This document shows positions 6,495 through 10,193 of a stretch of DNA of 10,193 nucleotides, one piece after another (positions within the stretch are counted from its first letter, which is position 1; the number at the start of each line of letters is the position of its first letter). This DNA comes from DSOT01 sp052386775 (GTDB lineage: Bacteria > Pseudomonadota > Gammaproteobacteria > Burkholderiales > SG8-41), in NCBI GenBank assembly GCA_052386775.1, contig JBQTJV010000137.1, positions 1 to 10,193 of the forward strand, read 5' to 3'. Position numbers and translations under genes: made by a program. Below the pieces are notes generated by a model, which did not search any database, had not been told where the DNA came from, and saw only the letters and a program-made list of their open reading frames with translations.

Positions 6495-8066
6495 TTGAAC
6501 AATAACATGCACCGCGCCGCGAGCCGGCATTGCCCGCATTCACGCGCGCGGTATACCCTCTTCGGCATTGCGCTTGGTCTGGGGGCGATTTTCTCCGCCA
6601 GCGCACTTGCTTTCGACTTCTCCGATGTTTCGCAACGCGCCCGCCAGCTCGCAGAAAAGCCCTTTCGCGACGAACCGCCCAATCTGCCGTCCGAGCTGCA
6701 GAATCTCACGTATCAGCAATACTGGGATATCCGCTACAAACGCGACCGGCATCTGTGGGCGGGCACGCGCCTGCCGTTCGAAATCGCGTTCTTTCACCGC
6801 GGCTCGCGCTTCGCGCATCCGGTCCGGATCAACGTCGTGACGGCCGACGGCGTACGGCAGATGAAGTATGACCCCCAGGACTTCGACTATGGCGCGAACA
6901 AGCTCGATCCGAAAAAGCTCGGAGCGCTCGGATTTGCCGGCTTTCGCGTCCACTATCCGCTGAATACGACGAAACAGAATACGACGAAACAGAAGGATGA
7001 AGTACTGTCCTTTCTCGGGGCGAGCTATTTCCGCGCGCTGGGCCGCACTCAGCGCTATGGCCTGTCGGCGCGCGGTCTCGCGATCGATACCGGCCTCATG
7101 TCGGGCGAAGAATTTCCCCGCTTCGTGGAATTCTGGATCGAGCATCCGTCGCCGGGCGCCCGCGACCTCAAGATTTACGGGCTGCTCGATTCGCGACGCG
7201 TCACGGGGGCGTATCAGTTCGTATTGAGGCCGGGTAGCGAAACGACCGTCGATGTGCGCGCACGGCTGTACTTCCGCGATAAGGTCGAGAAGCTGGCCGT
7301 CGCGCCGCTCACCAGCATGTACTTCTTCGGCGAAAACCAGCCCTCGGCGACCGAGGATATCCGTCCGGAGGTCCACGATTCGGATGGCTTGTCGGTGCAC
7401 GCCGGAACCGGGGAATGGTTGTGGCGGCCGCTGGTCAATCCGCGGCGACTGCTGGTCACTTCCTTTGCCGTCACCAGTCCCCAGGGATTCGGCCTCATGC
7501 AGCGCGATCGGTCCTTCAACAACTACCAGGATCCGCACATGCGCTACGAACTGCGGCCCAGCGTATGGGTGGAGCCGAAAGACAAGTGGGGCGAAGGCCG
7601 TGTTGAACTGGTGCAGATTCCCACGCCGGATGAAACCAACGACAATATCGTTGCTTTCTGGGTGCCGGCGGCGGTGCCGCCGAAACAGCCCTATTCGTAC
7701 GAGTACCGGCTGCGATGGCAAAGCCTGAACGAGACCAAACCGCCGCATGCCTGGGTCATGCAGACGCGCCGGGGGCGCGCCGCGACCCGCAAGCCCGACA
7801 ACACCATAGGGTTCGCGGTGGATTTCGTCGGACCGGCCCTTGAATATCTGCCGGCAGACGCCAGATTGGATGGCGTCGTAATCGCGGAAGGCAACGCGGA
7901 AATCGTCGAGCGCACGACGTTCCGCAACGAGGCCACCGACGGCTGGCGCGTTTCGTTCCGCGTGCGCCGGCTCGACGACAAAAAACCGGTGGAGCTGCGC
8001 GCCTATCTGACTAACGGGGGAGAGCCGATGTCGGAGATATGGACCTACATTTTACCCCCCACCTAG
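6495..8066 (+). CDS. opgG: Glucan biosynthesis protein G (osmoregulated periplasmic glucans)
   Basis: Periplasmic protein needed to make osmoregulated periplasmic glucans; the OpgG/OpgD family is now grouped with beta-1,2-glucan-acting enzymes (GH186). It has 523 residues from the TTG at 6495, or 519 from ATG at 6507. An N-terminal signal peptide (basic start, hydrophobic 21-38) has likely cleavage after SALA, before Phe40. The mature protein is collinear with E. coli OpgG as I recall it: LGFAGFRVHYPLN (145-157), GASYFRALG (175-183), YGLSARGLAIDT (188-199), SGEEFPRFVEFWIE (203-216), VAPLTSM (269-275), HAGTGEWLWRPL (302-313), and ETNDNIVAFW (380-389). The oddity is a perfect NTTKQ-NTTKQ repeat at 157-166, giving about five residues more than the E. 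coli protein at that loop. The last 28 bases overlap opgH, implying co-transcription and probable translational coupling. Confidence 0.96.
   Translation: MNNNMHRAASRHCPHSRARYTLFGIALGLGAIFSASALAFDFSDVSQRARQLAEKPFRDEPPNLPSELQNLTYQQYWDIRYKRDRHLWAGTRLPFEIAFFHRGSRFAHPVRINVVTADGVRQMKYDPQDFDYGANKLDPKKLGALGFAGFRVHYPLNTTKQNTTKQKDEVLSFLGASYFRALGRTQRYGLSARGLAIDTGLMSGEEFPRFVEFWIEHPSPGARDLKIYGLLDSRRVTGAYQFVLRPGSETTVDVRARLYFRDKVEKLAVAPLTSMYFFGENQPSATEDIRPEVHDSDGLSVHAGTGEWLWRPLVNPRRLLVTSFAVTSPQGFGLMQRDRSFNNYQDPHMRYELRPSVWVEPKDKWGEGRVELVQIPTPDETNDNIVAFWVPAAVPPKQPYSYEYRLRWQSLNETKPPHAWVMQTRRGRAATRKPDNTIGFAVDFVGPALEYLPADARLDGVVIAEGNAEIVERTTFRNEATDGWRVSFRVRRLDDKKPVELRAYLTNGGEPMSEIWTYILPPT
6963..6992 (+). repeat. 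15-base perfect tandem duplication inside opgG
   Basis: AATACGACGAAACAG occurs twice in a row (6963-6977 and 6978-6992), in frame, coding NTTKQ twice. It lies in the loop after the HYPLN strand. The perfect nucleotide identity suggests recent slippage. The triplet phase keeps the gene intact. Confidence 0.95.
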
Positions 8067-10193
8067 CGGACGGATCCCGCGGGCTGAAGCAGTGCGAGCG
8101 CTATCTCGCCCGCATGCCGATCGCGCCCGAGCGCCGGCGTGATCTGCTGCAGCGAGTGGCGAGCCGCGGCGCGACTGAAACGTCCGAAGCGATGGCCGAA
8201 TTGCATGCCCAGCTCGCCGCGCACCCCATCGATCCGGAGCGTATGGCCTACGATTCCGTGAGGCGGCGCCTCGCTCTCGCGTATGGACTGCCGCAAACCG
8301 ACGCCGGCCCGGTGATCGCGCAGGACGTGCAGGAGCGTCCCCGCCTGTTCACCGTGCCGCCGTTCAATCGCACCTCCATGGCGCCGCGTTCCTGGCTGCG
8401 CGAACGATTTCCCCTGTTCGCGCGTTCCGTCCATGCAGACCGGGGCGGTGGAGCGGCGGATGCGTGTCCCACGCCGCCGGATCCGCGCGGGTATTGGTAT
8501 CCGGCAGCGGCATGGCGGCGCACGCTGCTGCTGGGGCTGGTCATCGCGCAGACCATGCTCGCCACCGATTTCATGACGCGGGTTCTGCCGTACCAAGGGC
8601 GGCAGCCGCTGGAGATCGTCGTGCTGGTGCTATTCGCGATCCTCTTCGCCTGGATTTCAGCCGGCTTCTGGACCGCGATCGCCGGCTTCGTGCTGCGTCT
8701 CAGGGGCACCGACCGCTATGCCGTCTCACGCACTGCAGGCGATGACGCGCCCATCGACGCCGCCGCGCGGACGGCGATCGTCATGCCGATCTGCAATGAA
8801 AACGTCCCCCGCGTTTTTGCGGGGCTGCGCGCGACCTACGATTCGCTCGCCCGCAGCGGCGAGCTGAAGCATTTCGATTTTTTCATTCTGAGCGATACCG
8901 GTGATCCGGACACGCGGGTGGCCGAGACCGAGGCGTGGCTCGAGTTGTGTCGCTCGGTAAAAGGGTTCGGACGCGTTTTTTACCGCTGGCGCCAGCACCG
9001 CATCAAACGCAAGAGCGGCAATGTCGCCGATTTCTGCCGCCGCTGGGGACGCAATTACCGCTATATGGTGGTGCTGGACGCCGACAGTGTCATGACGGGG
9101 AGCTGTCTGGCGCGGCTGGTGCGGTTGATGGAGGCCAATCCCGATACGGGGATCATTCAGACGGCGCCCCACGCGGCAGGGCGCGAAACGCTCTACGCGC
9201 GTATCCAGCAGTTCGCCACGGGCATCTACGGGCCGCTGTTCACCGCGGGCCTGCAGTTCTGGCAGCTCGGCGAATCGCATTACTGGGGCCACAATGCCAT
9301 CCTGCGGGTCGCGCCGTTCATGCAGCACTGCGCGCTCGCTCGCCTGCCGGGAAGCGGCGCGCTGTCGGGAGAAATACTGTCGCACGATTTTGTGGAGGCG
9401 GCGCTGATGCGCCGGGCCGGGTGGGCGGTGTGGATGGCGTACGATCTGCCGGGAAGCTACGAAGAGATGCCGCCCAATCTGGTCGACGAGCTGAAACGCG
9501 ATCGCCGCTGGTGTCTCGGCAATCTCATGAACTTCCGCCTGTTCCTGATGAAGGGCCTGCATCCGGCACATCGGGTCGTGTTCATGACCGGGGTCATGGC
9601 GTACCTGTCGGCGCCGCTCTGGTTTGCCGCGCTCGCGACGTCGACCGCGCTCCTCGCCGTGCACACCTTGTCCGTGCCCGAGTATTTCGTGCAGCCGTTC
9701 CAGCTCTTTCCGCTGTGGCCTGAGTGGAATCCAAACCGCGCCCTGGCGCTCTTCACGACCACTGCGGTGCTGCTGTTTCTGCCCAAAGTGCTGGCAGTTT
9801 TCCTGACGCTGGTGAAAGGCCCGCGCCGCTACGGCGGCGGGTTGCGTCTTACAGCGAGCATGCTGATGGAACTGGTGTACTCGGCATTGCTCGCGCCCAT
9901 ACGCATGCTGTTCCACACGCAGTTCGTGGTGACGTCGCTGCTCGGGCGCACCGTTCAGTGGAAATCCCCGCCGCGCGAAGATGCCGAGACATCGTGGCAC
10001 GAGGCCTGGCAGCGCCACGGCTGGCACACGATACTTGGCGTCGTGTGGGCCGCGGGCGTGTACTGGCTCAACCCCGCGTTTCTATGGTGGCTGCTTCCCG
10101 TGGTGGGCGCGTTGATGCTTTCCATTCCTCTGTCGGTCTATTCGAGCCGCACGTCGCTGGGCCGGCGCGCGCGTCGCGCGCGGCTGTTCATGA
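8039..10193 (+). CDS. opgH: Glucans biosynthesis glucosyltransferase H (3' end beyond window)
   Basis: Inner-membrane family-2 glycosyltransferase that builds the beta-1,2-linked glucan backbone from cytoplasmic UDP-glucose and exports it. The window holds 718 codons with no stop; comparison with the 847-residue E. coli protein suggests roughly 130-150 residues are missing. After a soluble N-terminus with YLARMPIAP (22-30) come two membrane spans (about 160-178 and 192-219). The cytoplasmic transferase domain follows: IVMPICNEN (247-255), LDADSVMTG (346-354, the metal-binding Asp pair), GESHYWGHNAI (411-421), SHDFVEAALMRRAGW (448-462) with the catalytic Asp region, and RDRRW (487-491), the processive-enzyme motif. 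Further spans lie near 515-545, 568-592, 605-630 and 665-700. The ATG at 8039 lies inside opgG and has only a close GGAG upstream, consistent with coupled translation. In E. coli OpgH also links UDP-glucose level to cell size through FtsZ; conservation here is untested. Confidence 0.97.
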   Translation, partial: MDLHFTPHLADGSRGLKQCERYLARMPIAPERRRDLLQRVASRGATETSEAMAELHAQLAAHPIDPERMAYDSVRRRLALAYGLPQTDAGPVIAQDVQERPRLFTVPPFNRTSMAPRSWLRERFPLFARSVHADRGGGAADACPTPPDPRGYWYPAAAWRRTLLLGLVIAQTMLATDFMTRVLPYQGRQPLEIVVLVLFAILFAWISAGFWTAIAGFVLRLRGTDRYAVSRTAGDDAPIDAAARTAIVMPICNENVPRVFAGLRATYDSLARSGELKHFDFFILSDTGDPDTRVAETEAWLELCRSVKGFGRVFYRWRQHRIKRKSGNVADFCRRWGRNYRYMVVLDADSVMTGSCLARLVRLMEANPDTGIIQTAPHAAGRETLYARIQQFATGIYGPLFTAGLQFWQLGESHYWGHNAILRVAPFMQHCALARLPGSGALSGEILSHDFVEAALMRRAGWAVWMAYDLPGSYEEMPPNLVDELKRDRRWCLGNLMNFRLFLMKGLHPAHRVVFMTGVMAYLSAPLWFAALATSTALLAVHTLSVPEYFVQPFQLFPLWPEWNPNRALALFTTTAVLLFLPKVLAVFLTLVKGPRRYGGGLRLTASMLMELVYSALLAPIRMLFHTQFVVTSLLGRTVQWKSPPREDAETSWHEAWQRHGWHTILGVVWAAGVYWLNPAFLWWLLPVVGALMLSIPLSVYSSRTSLGRRARRARLFM

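Noticed and set aside
6540..7748. 402-codon minus-strand frame antisense to opgG
   Set aside because: Shadow of a clearly recognised gene; composition is Arg/His/Gln-rich with no domain pattern.
8935..9723. 262-codon plus-strand frame inside opgH
   Set aside because: It is another frame of opgH; the correct frame has no stop from 8039 to the window end.
8726..10027. 433-codon minus-strand frame antisense to opgH
   Set aside because: The plus strand encodes OpgH continuously with all transferase motifs; the antisense frame is a by-product of GC-rich codons.

Overview
The window is a high-GC, densely coding stretch with the look of a betaproteobacterial chromosome. The evidence is a Bug (TctC-like) periplasmic binding protein, a family hugely expanded in Burkholderiales and relatives; an opgGH locus; strong AGGAGG ribosome sites; and GC-rich third codon positions throughout. 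The exact genus cannot be read from the sequence.

Layout, left to right. Bases 1-47 are an exact inverted copy of an internal piece (835-881) of the first gene, which may be an artefact at a contig edge. A Bug-family binding protein gene (118-1092) lies on the minus strand. A 193-base divergent gap separates it from a small plus-strand frame (1286-1465) encoding a 59-residue protein with two CxxC pairs. Then comes a carbohydrate-metabolism block: phosphoketolase xfp (1576-3972, plus), a short-type 6-phosphogluconate dehydrogenase gnd (3979-4884, minus; tail-to-tail with xfp, 6 bases apart), and glucose-6-phosphate dehydrogenase zwf (4947-6326, plus; head-to-head with gnd, 62 bases apart). After a 168-base leader come opgG (6495-8066) and opgH (8039 to the window edge, 3' end missing), which overlap by 28 bases.

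How the genes fit together. Zwf and Gnd make the oxidative pentose-phosphate branch (glucose-6-phosphate to ribulose-5-phosphate, yielding reduced nicotinamide cofactor and CO2). Phosphoketolase then cleaves xylulose-5-phosphate (or fructose-6-phosphate) to acetyl-phosphate plus a sugar phosphate. Together they outline a phosphoketolase-type route from hexose phosphate to C2 units. 6-Phosphogluconolactonase, ribulose-phosphate epimerase, acetate kinase and phosphotransacetylase are not in the window. OpgG and OpgH make osmoregulated periplasmic glucans from UDP-glucose, which also derives from glucose-6-phosphate, so the right half is organised around that metabolite.

I found no phage, insertion sequence, CRISPR array, tRNA, rRNA or defence system, and nothing I would call a previously undescribed system. 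The points worth a second look are the left-edge inverted repeat, the small CxxC protein, an in-frame 15-base tandem duplication in opgG, and the compact xfp-gnd-zwf arrangement.
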